Part shown: positions 42,817 through 51,700 of the stretch, one piece after another
Numbering within the stretch: the stretch's first letter is position 1
How the letters are laid out: each line of letters begins with the position of its first letter
DNA from: Daejeonella sp.
GTDB taxonomy: Bacteria > Bacteroidota > Bacteroidia > Sphingobacteriales > Sphingobacteriaceae
Assembly: GCF_030695525.1 (NCBI RefSeq)
Contig: NZ_JAUYSS010000042.1
Span: 1 to 52,946 of the forward strand
Direction: 5' to 3'
DNA length: 52,946 nt
The notes under the pieces: model-generated
The model's database searches: none
The model's input: the letters and a program-made list of their open reading frames with translations, nothing else
What the model was told of the DNA's origin: nothing
Made by a program: the position numbers and the translations under genes

Positions 42817-44754
42817 TTAATTAGGAACAATATCAATTATTACTGTTCTGTTGTAAAAACGTTCTTCAGGTAAGTTATTCTCAAATGGCGATTGACTTGG
42901 ATCTTCACCATAACCAATGGTATCATATCTTACATTTCTCTTGCCTGCAGCGTTCACAGCTCGCTCAATGATTTTCTGAGTCTGCATCGCTCTGCTTTCT
43001 GACAAGGTGTTGTTATATTCTTCAGATCCAATGATGTCGGTATGGCCATGAATAATAACTCTTGAACCATCTGAAATCAGAGGCACAACCGTTTCGACAA
43101 TGAATTTTTCATAAGAATCAACCGACTTTGTCTTGTCAAAATCGAATAAAATACTAAAGCGATATGCTTTTTCTAAGGTCTCCGTTTGACGCTCCAGACG
43201 GACCGTACTTTCTTTTCTGATCGTTAGACCATTTTGGGTCTCACCGCTCATCACTACTTTATAATTACCTTCTGCACGATTACCTAATATATCCTTACCC
43301 GGAATATTCACCACTTCTCTGGTGTAAGGGCCAAATCGCTGGGTACTACCCTGATCGTTTGAAATATCCATTGACCAGCTTTTCAGAACTTCTCTGGCTC
43401 CTCCTACCTGGAATACCACATGGCTATCCATTGGATCAACCTGGATTGCATCAATGGTAACTGGCTTCATCATCCCACCACCAACTTCAAGCATCAGTTC
43501 AGGGGAAGAACTCACTATATCCACACGACGGTCTCCCTCACGTAGCAGGGTTAGCTCTTTGCTACCACCCGGTTGTTCCGAAGGAATTAAAGGCTTGGTA
43601 CGACCATCAGTCGTAATCCGGTTCCCATCAATACCAAACCTATCCACAAGATAGTATTTGATCGCTTCTGCGAATTCTTTGCCTTCCCTCGCACCTTTCA
43701 TTGATGCTCCGCTCAAGGAAATACGGGTTCCCGGATTTGACCGCATTCGGTCGCCCGTGATATTCAAAATATTATGATATACATTCAACTGCCTTGCAGA
43801 ACGTCCGGTCATACTTTCAGTTTGAACACTTTGTAATTGTACCTCCCTGAATGAATTGGCCTGATCTTTACTCAGCATCACATAGCGATTTGGTATCTGG
43901 CTTGATCCTTCATCAAAAAATACATAGTTACGCAATGGAAGGGTTTCACTTACCTGACGCTTCAATGGCACATATTTAGGTGCACGAACGCTAAAGTTAA
44001 CATCACGAACAGGTGCCATAACCTGTGCTGCTTCCTCTATAATTGCAGCAGCTTTACCTTTTCCGAATTTAAGTGCTACACCTGCCCTAAGTGTGGAAAC
44101 CGACCAGCTTTCAATCGTACGGGTATCCTGTCCGAAATAGGGATGGTAAGAAACAAAAGGTGATAAAGCCACTTTATTTTCATTGCTGACTGGAGATAGC
44201 TGGAAATCATATCCAACTCCAATCTGACCTGACAAAAGTGTTTTACGTATGGCACTAAATTCACCATCCGTATCAGGTTGTTTCTCCTGAGTGTACCAGA
44301 ATTCTTTATCAAAATTGAAGGCTACACGAGGACCTGCAAAAAAGTAAAAATTTGAAGTGGGTGAACCTAAACGTAAGTTCGGTTCAATTGTCCAATAGCT
44401 AAGGTTTGTTTTAAGGGTAGCCGGGCAATCACATGGTGCAATCACATTATCGAATTTACCACCGCGTCCGTCATATCCCAGGTTTAACATAAAACCCCAA
44501 ACTGGTCCGGGGCGGTATTCCATCAAAATGGAACCAAATGGTCTGATTCCCTCACCTTTATGAAAGGCTGTTGGAACAAACAATGAATTATTCATTCTTT
44601 GGGTTGTTCCATCGTAAAAATTGAAGTTGGCCGCTCCCGACAGTCCGAACCACCAGGTTGGCTGCAGATTCTGAGCCTCGGCCTTGCTTTGGGCAAAGAT
44701 GATCATCAAGAGTAAGATGGTCAATCGCTGCATTATTTTATTTATAGTTGACAT
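42817..44754 (-). CDS. OmpA-family outer-membrane protein with N-terminal beta-barrel
   Basis: This is a 645-residue envelope protein. A signal peptide is present (LTILLLMIIFAQSKAEAQ). Residues about 30-235 form an outer-membrane porin-like beta-barrel with alternating aromatic strands (GFMLNLGYDGRGGK, WTIEPNLRLGSPTSNFYFFAGPRV, in part). The middle is an extended linker with OmpA-like 'R..NV..NILN..GDRM' pieces. The C-terminal OmpA domain (about 530-645) has SILFDFDKTKS, HGHTDIIGSEEYN, LSESRA and a closing NRTVIIDI, which would bind peptidoglycan. It likely anchors the outer membrane to the wall. It follows the ice-binding protein gene but is separated by a terminator-like hairpin. Confidence 0.88.
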   Translation of the reverse strand: MSTINKIMQRLTILLLMIIFAQSKAEAQNLQPTWWFGLSGAANFNFYDGTTQRMNNSLFVPTAFHKGEGIRPFGSILMEYRPGPVWGFMLNLGYDGRGGKFDNVIAPCDCPATLKTNLSYWTIEPNLRLGSPTSNFYFFAGPRVAFNFDKEFWYTQEKQPDTDGEFSAIRKTLLSGQIGVGYDFQLSPVSNENKVALSPFVSYHPYFGQDTRTIESWSVSTLRAGVALKFGKGKAAAIIEEAAQVMAPVRDVNFSVRAPKYVPLKRQVSETLPLRNYVFFDEGSSQIPNRYVMLSKDQANSFREVQLQSVQTESMTGRSARQLNVYHNILNITGDRMRSNPGTRISLSGASMKGAREGKEFAEAIKYYLVDRFGIDGNRITTDGRTKPLIPSEQPGGSKELTLLREGDRRVDIVSSSPELMLEVGGGMMKPVTIDAIQVDPMDSHVVFQVGGAREVLKSWSMDISNDQGSTQRFGPYTREVVNIPGKDILGNRAEGNYKVVMSGETQNGLTIRKESTVRLERQTETLEKAYRFSILFDFDKTKSVDSYEKFIVETVVPLISDGSRVIIHGHTDIIGSEEYNNTLSESRAMQTQKIIERAVNAAGKRNVRYDTIGYGEDPSQSPFENNLPEERFYNRTVIIDIVPN

Positions 44755-44796
44755 GAGATTTTGCTTTAATATGTTGTGTAAAATATATCCTTTATA

Positions 44797-44824
44797 AAAT
44801 CCCCCAGTCAGAGACGGGGGGATT
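44797..44824 (-). terminator. Terminator of the ice-binding protein gene
   Basis: AAATCCCCC (44797-44805) pairs with GGGGGGATTT (44815-44824 region). Read on the minus strand the stem is followed by an ATTTTAT tail. It separates the ice-binding protein gene from the OmpA-family gene. Confidence 0.75.
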
Positions 44825-44834
44825 TATTGAATTT

Positions 44835-47102
44835 TTATGGCTTAAGTACTGTACTAGCATTCAATGTCACAGCAGTTTGTGCCAATAACCTGCCAGTAAT
44901 CTTTGAACCAGTATTCATAGAAATAAGAGTCTTACTCAGGATATTTCCACTAACATCAGCGTTTGAGCCAATAGTAGCCTGTCCTGATACCACCCAGAAG
45001 ATATTCTTGGCTTGTGCTCCACCTAATAATGTAATTTTCGCATTATTATTTATCGTCAGGTTTTGTGCAATCTGGAATACCCAGGTATCATTTGGACCAC
45101 CTGTAAGAGTTACACCGGCACTGGTTACTAATACACCAGTACTCCATTTGTAAAGTCCCGCAGTAAGTATCCTTCCGCTGATATTACCAGCATAAAGATC
45201 TACAATCGGAGCCGGGGTAGTCAGGCCGTTTGCGGTAGTAAATGCAGTTTCCATATCACTTACAGCCGTAGTCATTTTAGCAGGTGTTGGAGCTGCATAA
45301 TCAGATGCGTAAGCTTTCCCGATAACTATTGGGGTGTGTGACGACTGACCATTAGTATCCATAATCAAACCAAAGCCTGTCATTGCCGTTGCTGCTGCCG
45401 GACTGACACCAATATCTCCAGTAATGGATGTAATACCGGTTGTTGAGATCCCTGATTTAGTCAGGATTGCAAAATCTCCGGCTGTTCCAAGATTAACTGC
45501 TGTTGGTCCAACTCCCGGAAGTGCTGTGAAGTTAGCAGTGATGTTTTTATTGGCATTCATGTTCACAGTCAGAGGATTAACTGAACCTGTGGCATCTCCG
45601 CTCCAGGATGAGAAAGCATAACCTGCAGCCGGTGTAGCAGTAAGCACTACGTTGCTTCCACTAGTGTAAGTAGGCTGATCAGCAACTTTTGCAACCGAAC
45701 CATTCACAGCATTCACTGTAAGAGTATATTGATTTGCTGGTATAGCAGTGAAATTTGCAGTGACCGTTTTATTACTCGTCATATTAACAGTAATAGGATT
45801 GGTTGTGCCGGTAGCATCTCCTGACCATGAAGAGAAAATGTATCCTGCGGCTGGTGTTGCAGTTAATACAACATTAGTTCCATGATTATAAGTAGGCTGA
45901 TCCGGCGCTTTTGCAACTGTACCATTAGCTGAAATCACAGTCAGTATATAGGTATTTATTGCGAAATTAGCGACCAGGTTTCTATTTGCAGTTAAAGCGA
46001 ATGTATAATTCGGACTGGTGGATAATACTGCTCCACTTGCCAGATCCGTCCAGTTTGTAAAGTTATATCCAGTATTTGCCACAGCGCTTACTGTAACTGA
46101 AGTACCGGAAGGATATGGACCTTCACCATCTGTTGTTCCGCCTGCAGCAGGACTTGATGTTAAAAGAACTGCAAATTGAGCTGCTGGAATTGCCCTGAAA
46201 TTAGCAACAAAGTTTCTGTTAGCATTTAATGTGAACTGAATGTTTGAGCTTGTAGATACCCTTACACCATTTTCAGTCCAGTCAACAAATGTATAACCCG
46301 GGTTTACCCTTGCTGATACGGTGACACTTGTGCCTTGATCATACGAGCCTGCGCCGATTGTTGTTCCACCTGCGCTTGGGAGGGCAGATAATATCACAGC
46401 AAATCGATTAGGTGGAATCACGTCAAAATTAGCGATGAGTGTTCGGTTCCCATTCATAGTGAACTGATAACTGGCACTGGTAGAAATAGCCGGACCATTA
46501 TCAGACTCTGTCCAGTTAAGGAAGGTATATCCTGCCGCCGGGACTGCATTTACTGTAACCACAGAGTTTTGAGCAAAAGCCCCGCCTCCTGTAGCTGTTC
46601 CACCTGCTACCGGATCTGCTGATACCGAAAGTACCGGAATGGTCGTAAAGGACCAGACATAATCTTCAACCATAGCCGTACGTAAAGTATCTGTAACCGC
46701 CTTACTTATCGTTCCGGTATAGGTAGTAAATGGCAAAAGATCCACATCCGGATCAAATGTAAAAACAGCTGCATCTGCTGTAGGTGCAATTTTTCCTGTA
46801 ATCACAGTGGTGCCCTGTTTTATAACAAATGTTGAATTGTTAATAGTCGAGGCCTTCATTATAGTATTAAAAGTTGCGGTTATTACCTTATTTAGCGGCA
46901 CATCAACAGCTTTATCCATTGGATCGGTTGTAACCGTCGGACATACTCCGATCACCTCCCCTGTAAAATCATCCTTCTTACATCCTGCAAGAAAGGCCAC
47001 AAAAAGTAAAGCCATAAAAGCTATGGATTTGCTGATTGTATAATAGCCTTTACTTTGACGCAGTTGAGGACTATTACTAAAAACAGTAATTTTTTTGTTC
47101 AT
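44835..47102 (-). CDS. Ice-binding (DUF3494) lipoprotein with Ig-like and InlB-type repeats
   Basis: This is a large cell-surface lipoprotein of 755 residues. The lipobox LAGC puts the lipidated cysteine at C41, after an unusually long 29-residue N-terminal extension; a start at M30 is possible. Domains in order: an Ig-like (Big_5-type) domain (about 53-155, with TDPMDKAVDVPLNKVITATF), five InlB B-repeat-like modules of about 75 residues ending ANF (GYTFLNWTESDNG..., LIANF, FVANF, LVANF, VTANF, ITANF), and a C-terminal ice-binding domain of the DUF3494 family (about 536-755) with NLGTAGDFAILTKSGIS, ITGDIGVSP and the ladder-like VFQIAQNLTINNNAKITLLGGA (in part). The protein could bind ice or an equivalent ordered surface. 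Horizontal spread of DUF3494 genes is well known. Confidence 0.9.
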   Translation of the reverse strand: MNKKITVFSNSPQLRQSKGYYTISKSIAFMALLFVAFLAGCKKDDFTGEVIGVCPTVTTDPMDKAVDVPLNKVITATFNTIMKASTINNSTFVIKQGTTVITGKIAPTADAAVFTFDPDVDLLPFTTYTGTISKAVTDTLRTAMVEDYVWSFTTIPVLSVSADPVAGGTATGGGAFAQNSVVTVNAVPAAGYTFLNWTESDNGPAISTSASYQFTMNGNRTLIANFDVIPPNRFAVILSALPSAGGTTIGAGSYDQGTSVTVSARVNPGYTFVDWTENGVRVSTSSNIQFTLNANRNFVANFRAIPAAQFAVLLTSSPAAGGTTDGEGPYPSGTSVTVSAVANTGYNFTNWTDLASGAVLSTSPNYTFALTANRNLVANFAINTYILTVISANGTVAKAPDQPTYNHGTNVVLTATPAAGYIFSSWSGDATGTTNPITVNMTSNKTVTANFTAIPANQYTLTVNAVNGSVAKVADQPTYTSGSNVVLTATPAAGYAFSSWSGDATGSVNPLTVNMNANKNITANFTALPGVGPTAVNLGTAGDFAILTKSGISTTGITSITGDIGVSPAAATAMTGFGLIMDTNGQSSHTPIVIGKAYASDYAAPTPAKMTTAVSDMETAFTTANGLTTPAPIVDLYAGNISGRILTAGLYKWSTGVLVTSAGVTLTGGPNDTWVFQIAQNLTINNNAKITLLGGAQAKNIFWVVSGQATIGSNADVSGNILSKTLISMNTGSKITGRLLAQTAVTLNASTVLKP

Positions 47103-47225
47103 AATAGGTTTTTTATAGATTTTGTATAGTCCTATAGCATGAATTTAACAGACCATAGGACAATACAAACCTACGTCAGCAGGCAAATATGGCTGTTATA
47201 TAATTCTGTAAATTAGTTACACAAT

Positions 47226-47786
47226 TCACACATTCTGATGCAGCATAGGGCTGCTTACAGTCATATTTTTGTATTGAGAGGGGGTGATTCCTGTTACTTT
47301 TTTGAACTGTGACGAGAGATGCGCCACACTGCTGAAGTGCAGTTTCCAGGAAATTTGAGTTAGGGTTAACTCATTGTACAAAATCATTTCTTTTACACGA
47401 TCGATTCTGATTCTAATAATAAATTGTTCAATAGTAGAACCAGTAGTTTCAGAAAATATATTTGCGAGATAGGTGTAATCAAAATCCAGCTTATTACTTA
47501 AATAATCCGAAAAATTCGTTTTAAGCGGTGCGTCAAAATTATATACCAATTCAATAATGGTATGCTTAATTTTTTCTACTAGTATGATCTTTTTGTTATC
47601 AATTAATTCAAGTCCGGAACTTTCTAATGCTATCTTGAAATCATGGAGCTGCTCAATGCTTGGAGTGTTAATTGTTTTAACCCTTCCCAGTTCAATTTCA
47701 TGACAATAAATTCCGAGTTTTTCAAGCTCGAGCTTAACTAACATCTTGCAGCGGGTGCAAACCATATTTTTTATAAAGATCTCCAT
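47226..47786 (-). CDS. AraC-family regulator with N-terminal HMA-like CxxC domain
   Basis: This is a 186-residue transcription factor. Residues 1-65 look like a ferredoxin-like heavy-metal-associated domain with the pair CTRC (IKNMVCTRCKMLVKLELEKLG, in part). Residues about 85-186 form an AraC/XylS DNA-binding domain with two helix-turn-helices (YTYLANIFSETTGSTIEQFI, LTQISWKLHFSSVAHLSSQF). This compact CxxC-AraC arrangement recurs in Bacteroidota; the metal or thiol sensing is plausible but unproven. Its targets may include the divergent GH5-like gene or the ice-binding locus. The upstream gap is long (658 nt). Confidence 0.85.
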   Translation of the reverse strand: MEIFIKNMVCTRCKMLVKLELEKLGIYCHEIELGRVKTINTPSIEQLHDFKIALESSGLELIDNKKIILVEKIKHTIIELVYNFDAPLKTNFSDYLSNKLDFDYTYLANIFSETTGSTIEQFIIRIRIDRVKEMILYNELTLTQISWKLHFSSVAHLSSQFKKVTGITPSQYKNMTVSSPMLHQNV

Positions 47787-48444
47787 CGACCTTTATAACG
47801 CAAAGGGAGTGCCTAGTAAAATGTATAGCTATTCAACTTATTCAAAAAGCCATAGGATGGAGTGATAATTTACAAAAAATGATTAATCTTTTAATTAAAA
47901 ATTAATTATATTATATTTTTCAATATATAATTGAACTATAATTAAAATTTGCGTTTTAAATTCAGAAGAATATGCAGACACCTCCAATTTTAAATATTGC
48001 TCATTATAATGGAAATTGTGTATTGATTATACTAAACATTTCCATGGATGAATTGATAAAATCATAAAAACCGAAAAAATTCCTTACTTCAATCCCCCCA
48101 ACCTTCGAAATACGGAAATGTTACTTTGCTCGCTGCAATCTGAAATCGGGCTCTTCAAGTTATATAATATTGAATAGAATAAAACAAAGAGTTTAGTCCG
48201 CTTCCAGCTTGAATATCTGCAAACATTGATATAACAAACGAATTGGGAAAGCGATTGGTATATGAATACTATATTTAGATGCTTAAACTTATCAGCAAAA
48301 AATTAGCTAATATTTTTAACCTATTGCACACGATTAATTCATCAAATTAATTAAATTCATGCTTAGGTTAACGATAGAAGTTCAATCAATTGGTCGGCAA
48401 ACTTGTTTAATAATTCAGAATCAGAATAAATGGAAGTTTAAAAT
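47787..48444. other. Long AT-rich gap
   Basis: These 658 nt are strongly AT-rich, particularly 47870-47960. I see a few possible short frames (the longest about 31 codons from 47981) but no family resemblance. No RNA gene, operator or strong hairpin is evident. The region must contain the promoters of the AraC-type and GH5-like genes. Confidence 0.5.
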
Positions 48445-49503
48445 ATGAAAATCAGATCTGCCCTTGTTGTTGCTTTTTTATTGGCAATAACTATTCAGTC
48501 CTATGCACAAATTGCTGGTAAGTGGAGTTTAGAAAAGGCTAATATCTGGCAAAAAGAGAATCCATGGATCAATGGGGCTAATTTTATTCCCAGCACCGCA
48601 ATCAACCAATTGGAGATGTGGCAGGCTTCCAGTTTTGATCCCCAAACTATCGATCGTGAACTTGCTTGGGCCGAAGGGATCGGCTTTAATACCATGCGTG
48701 TATATTTACACAGTCTGGCCTATAAACAAGACCCTGTGGGCTTTAAAAGCAGGATTGATCAATACCTGAGAATTGCCGATAAACATAAAATGAAAACCAT
48801 TTTTGTATTTTTTGACGATTGCTGGAATAAAATAGGAGTCATTGGGAAACAACCCGCACCAAAACCGGGAATTCATAATTCTGGCTGGGTGCAGGATCCC
48901 GGCGATCCGAATTATAAGGAGACTGAGAACTTCCCTGCACTCGAAACTTATGTGAAGGATGTCATGCGTCATTTCGCAAAGGATAAGCGTATTCTTCTAT
49001 GGGATTTATACAATGAGCCGGGAAATTCGGGTAAACTGGACACTTCCCTGCCGCTTTTAACGAAAGTTTTTGAATGGGCAAGGCAGGTCAATCCCGACCA
49101 GCCCATATCTGTTGGGCTCTGGAGATGGGATTTTGAAAAACTGAATGCATTCCAGGTGCTGAATTCCGACATCATAACCTATCATAATTATGAGGCACCA
49201 GAATGGCATAAAAGGGTCATACAATTGTTGAAAACACATGGCAGACCTCTGATCTGTACAGAATTTATGGCAAGGACCAATAATAACACTTTCGTCAATA
49301 CGATGCCCATGCTACAAAAAGAAAATATTGGTGCAATTAACTGGGGTCTCGTATCCGGCAAAACCAATACGATTTATGCCTGGGACAAACCCATTCAGGA
49401 TGGAGCACAGCCTGACCTGTGGTTTCACGACATTTTCTGGCCGGATGGAAGACCTTACCGGAAGGAAGAAACTGATCTTATCAAAAAACTGAATAAAAAA
49501 TAA
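48445..49503 (+). CDS. GH5-like secreted glycoside hydrolase
   Basis: This is an exported TIM-barrel glycoside hydrolase of 352 residues. The signal peptide is MKIRSALVVAFLLAITIQSYAQ (cut after Q22). The acid/base glutamate is E191 in LWDLYNEPGN, and the nucleophile glutamate is E273 in LICTEFMAR. Other GH-A clan signs are NTMRVYLHS and DIITYHNYEAPEWH. Closest in appearance to the cellulase-family or 1,4-beta-xylanase annotated proteins of Bacteroidota. The substrate is not clear. It is monocistronic; the downstream aldehyde dehydrogenase starts 61 nt after. Confidence 0.85.
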   Translation: MKIRSALVVAFLLAITIQSYAQIAGKWSLEKANIWQKENPWINGANFIPSTAINQLEMWQASSFDPQTIDRELAWAEGIGFNTMRVYLHSLAYKQDPVGFKSRIDQYLRIADKHKMKTIFVFFDDCWNKIGVIGKQPAPKPGIHNSGWVQDPGDPNYKETENFPALETYVKDVMRHFAKDKRILLWDLYNEPGNSGKLDTSLPLLTKVFEWARQVNPDQPISVGLWRWDFEKLNAFQVLNSDIITYHNYEAPEWHKRVIQLLKTHGRPLICTEFMARTNNNTFVNTMPMLQKENIGAINWGLVSGKTNTIYAWDKPIQDGAQPDLWFHDIFWPDGRPYRKEETDLIKKLNKK

Positions 49504-49564
49504 ATACCAAACCTGATATAGGGATTAATTTTTGTGGGCAAACTATCCTCCCATAATTTTATAT

Positions 49565-50932
49565 ATGAGCATAAAATCGATTAATCCGGTAAACGGACAA
49601 ATAATTCAAACATATCAAGCGCATACTTCTGCGGAAGTCAGCAAAATCATTGACGGCACACATCAGTCCTGGGGAAAATGGAAAGAAACACCCATGTCTG
49701 TACGCAGTTATCACTTACATATTGTGGCTGGTATCTTGCGCAGCAGAAAGGAAGAACTCGCGACACTTATGGCTCTTGAAATGGGTAAACCCCTGCAAGG
49801 CGGTCGTGCAGAAATTGAGAAATGCGCAGATGTTTGTGAATACTATGCTAAAAATGCAGAACAATTCTTAAATGATGAACCTGTTGATACCGAAGCCTCA
49901 AAAAGTTATATAAGTTACCAGCCATTGGGAATTGTATTGGCAATCATGCCCTGGAATTTTCCATTCTGGCAGGTTTTTCGTTTTCTTGCCCCGGCCCTGA
50001 TGGCTGGTAATGCTGCATTATTGAAACATGCTTCCAATGTTTTTGGTTGTGCAATTGAGATTGAAAATATAATTATTGAGGCAGGCTTTCCTCAAAATCT
50101 CTTCAGCACACTGCTCATCCCGGGCAATGAAGTAGATCAGGTGATTGAAAACCCTTTGATTCATGCGATTACCCTTACTGGAAGTACTGAAGTGGGTAAA
50201 AAAGTGGCAGCTAAAGCAGCTTCCTTACTCAAAAAATCAGTTCTGGAACTTGGTGGAAGCGATGCCTACCTTATTCTTGAAGATGCTGACCTCGAGCTTG
50301 CTGCTGAAGCCTGCGTAACCAGCAGACTTATAAATAGCGGACAAAGCTGCATTGCAGCCAAACGGTTTATTGTATTAAAGTCCATTGAAAAAGAATTTAC
50401 TGAACTTTTCAGACAAAAAATGGCTGCAAAAGTTATGGGCGATCCGATGGATAAAAATACGGATATCGGCCCTCAGGCAAGACCCGATCTCAGGGATGAA
50501 CTGCATCAGCAAGTACTAAAGAGCATCACACTGGGTGCTAAATGTATTTTAGGCGGAGAAATACCGGCAGGAGCTCATTCCTTTTACCCTCCTACCATAC
50601 TCACTGAAGTAAAAAAAGGTATGCCCGCCTATGAGGAAGAACTTTTCGGACCGGTGGCAGCAATTATTTCGGCAGCCAATGAAGTAGAGGCCATTCAAAT
50701 TGCGAATGACAACCCATTTGGTTTGGGTGCTGCAGTATTCACAAGAAATTTAAGTCGTGGAGAGGAAATAGCCTCCCGTCACCTGGCAGCAGGTTCATGC
50801 TTTGTCAATGCCTTAGTTAGATCAGATCCAAGATTACCTTTTGGAGGGATTAAAGAATCAGGTTATGGCCGGGAGCTTGGATTGTATGGTATCCGGGAAT
50901 TCGTAAATATTAAGACTGTCTACATTAAATAA
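49565..50932 (+). CDS. NAD(P)-dependent aldehyde (succinate-semialdehyde) dehydrogenase
   Basis: This is an aldehyde dehydrogenase of the short succinate-semialdehyde branch (455 residues from the ATG at 49565). The earlier frame start at 49532 is not ATG and adds 11 residues out of family register. Motifs: MPWNFPFWQVFRFLAPALMAGN, LTGSTEVGKKVAAKAA, the general base glutamate in LELGGSDAYL and the catalytic cysteine in NSGQSCIAAKRF. It ends FGGIKESGYGRELG. It oxidises succinate semialdehyde or a related short aldehyde to the acid. Context with the GH5-like gene suggests no shared pathway. Confidence 0.92.
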   Translation: MSIKSINPVNGQIIQTYQAHTSAEVSKIIDGTHQSWGKWKETPMSVRSYHLHIVAGILRSRKEELATLMALEMGKPLQGGRAEIEKCADVCEYYAKNAEQFLNDEPVDTEASKSYISYQPLGIVLAIMPWNFPFWQVFRFLAPALMAGNAALLKHASNVFGCAIEIENIIIEAGFPQNLFSTLLIPGNEVDQVIENPLIHAITLTGSTEVGKKVAAKAASLLKKSVLELGGSDAYLILEDADLELAAEACVTSRLINSGQSCIAAKRFIVLKSIEKEFTELFRQKMAAKVMGDPMDKNTDIGPQARPDLRDELHQQVLKSITLGAKCILGGEIPAGAHSFYPPTILTEVKKGMPAYEEELFGPVAAIISAANEVEAIQIANDNPFGLGAAVFTRNLSRGEEIASRHLAAGSCFVNALVRSDPRLPFGGIKESGYGRELGLYGIREFVNIKTVYIK

Positions 50933-51028
50933 TGATGTAGCGAGTTCAGTCAGACATGATAAAGCAGCCAGAGTTGCACATTATAGATATTCTATAGCCA
51001 TGCTCAAAATAATCAATAAATCCTTAAT

Positions 51029-51061
51029 AACATTACCAGCCATGTTGGGGCTGGTAATGTT
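51029..51061. terminator. Bidirectional terminator
   Basis: AACATTACCAGCC (51029-51041) pairs perfectly with GGCTGGTAATGTT (51049-51061) around a 7-nt loop. It lies between the convergent aldehyde dehydrogenase and dodecin genes. Confidence 0.85.
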
Positions 51062-51161
51062 GATTTGATTAAGAGCAGCATAATTCTATAGAACTACATT
51101 TCTATGTTTTAATTACATATTGAATACTTGTTCTAATTATACTGTTCCAATTAACAGATAT

Positions 51162-51362
51162 TTAATCCAGCCTGAAGGATATTTTACAAACACAGCCAAA
51201 GGTGGTTACATTACCATCTTTTACATGGGCTTTAATATCCTTCACATACACCGAGTCAATATTTCGGATAGTTTTTGATGCTTCTTTTACCGCCTGGCGG
51301 ACTGCATCATCAATACTAATTTCAGAAGAAGCAATTACTTCAATAACCTTTACAAGTGTCAT
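51162..51362 (-). CDS. Dodecin family protein
   Basis: This is a 66-residue flavin-binding storage protein that assembles into a dodecameric shell. The pattern VKVIEVIASSEISIDDAVRQAV (in part) and the C-terminal strand VTTFGCVCKISFRLD are typical of dodecin. Length is normal. Dodecins sequester riboflavin or related flavins in the cytoplasm. The gene is monocistronic. Confidence 0.92.
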   Translation of the reverse strand: MTLVKVIEVIASSEISIDDAVRQAVKEASKTIRNIDSVYVKDIKAHVKDGNVTTFGCVCKISFRLD

Positions 51363-51434
51363 AATTATTAATTTATAGTTTAAAAAACATTAATAGTGTT
51401 TAAATAGAATTTTGGTCTTTAGCTGAGCTGAAAC

Positions 51435-51548
51435 ATGGATTCACCGCAGTATTTTTATCCGGGCTTCAATGCCACAATTTCATATAACAAAATCAATGCC
51501 GCTTTAAAAGCTGCTTTGGATTTTAATCCCATTTCGAATTACAGGTAG
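51435..51548 (+). CDS. Possible 37-residue small protein
   Basis: An ATG-started frame encodes MDSPQYFYPGFNATISYNKI and 17 further residues ending FNPISNYR. It has a plausible protein-like composition in a 338-nt gap between dodecin and mnmA. I see no promoter or ribosome binding site for it and no family. It may be chance or a decayed gene fragment; the rest of the gap 51363-51700 contains only the mnmA promoter region. Confidence 0.2.
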   Translation: MDSPQYFYPGFNATISYNKINAALKAALDFNPISNYR

Positions 51549-51651
51549 CTAGCGGAAGGACCTAAACGAACTCCCTGTAAACCGGAAATTCAGAATCTCA
51601 TAATTTACCTCACACTGACTATCCTTATATTATACTTTTCGCTTAAAGCCC

Positions 51652-51659
51652 TATCTTTG
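51652..51659 (+). promoter_or_regulatory. -7 promoter element of mnmA
   Basis: TATCTTTG matches the Bacteroidota TAnnTTTG element exactly and lies 41 nt upstream of the mnmA start codon. A clear TTG element 19-21 nt upstream is lacking, so only the -7 half is supported. Confidence 0.55.
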
Positions 51660-51700
51660 CAAATAATTTCAATAGACCCGACAGTGGTCAGAATAGTACA

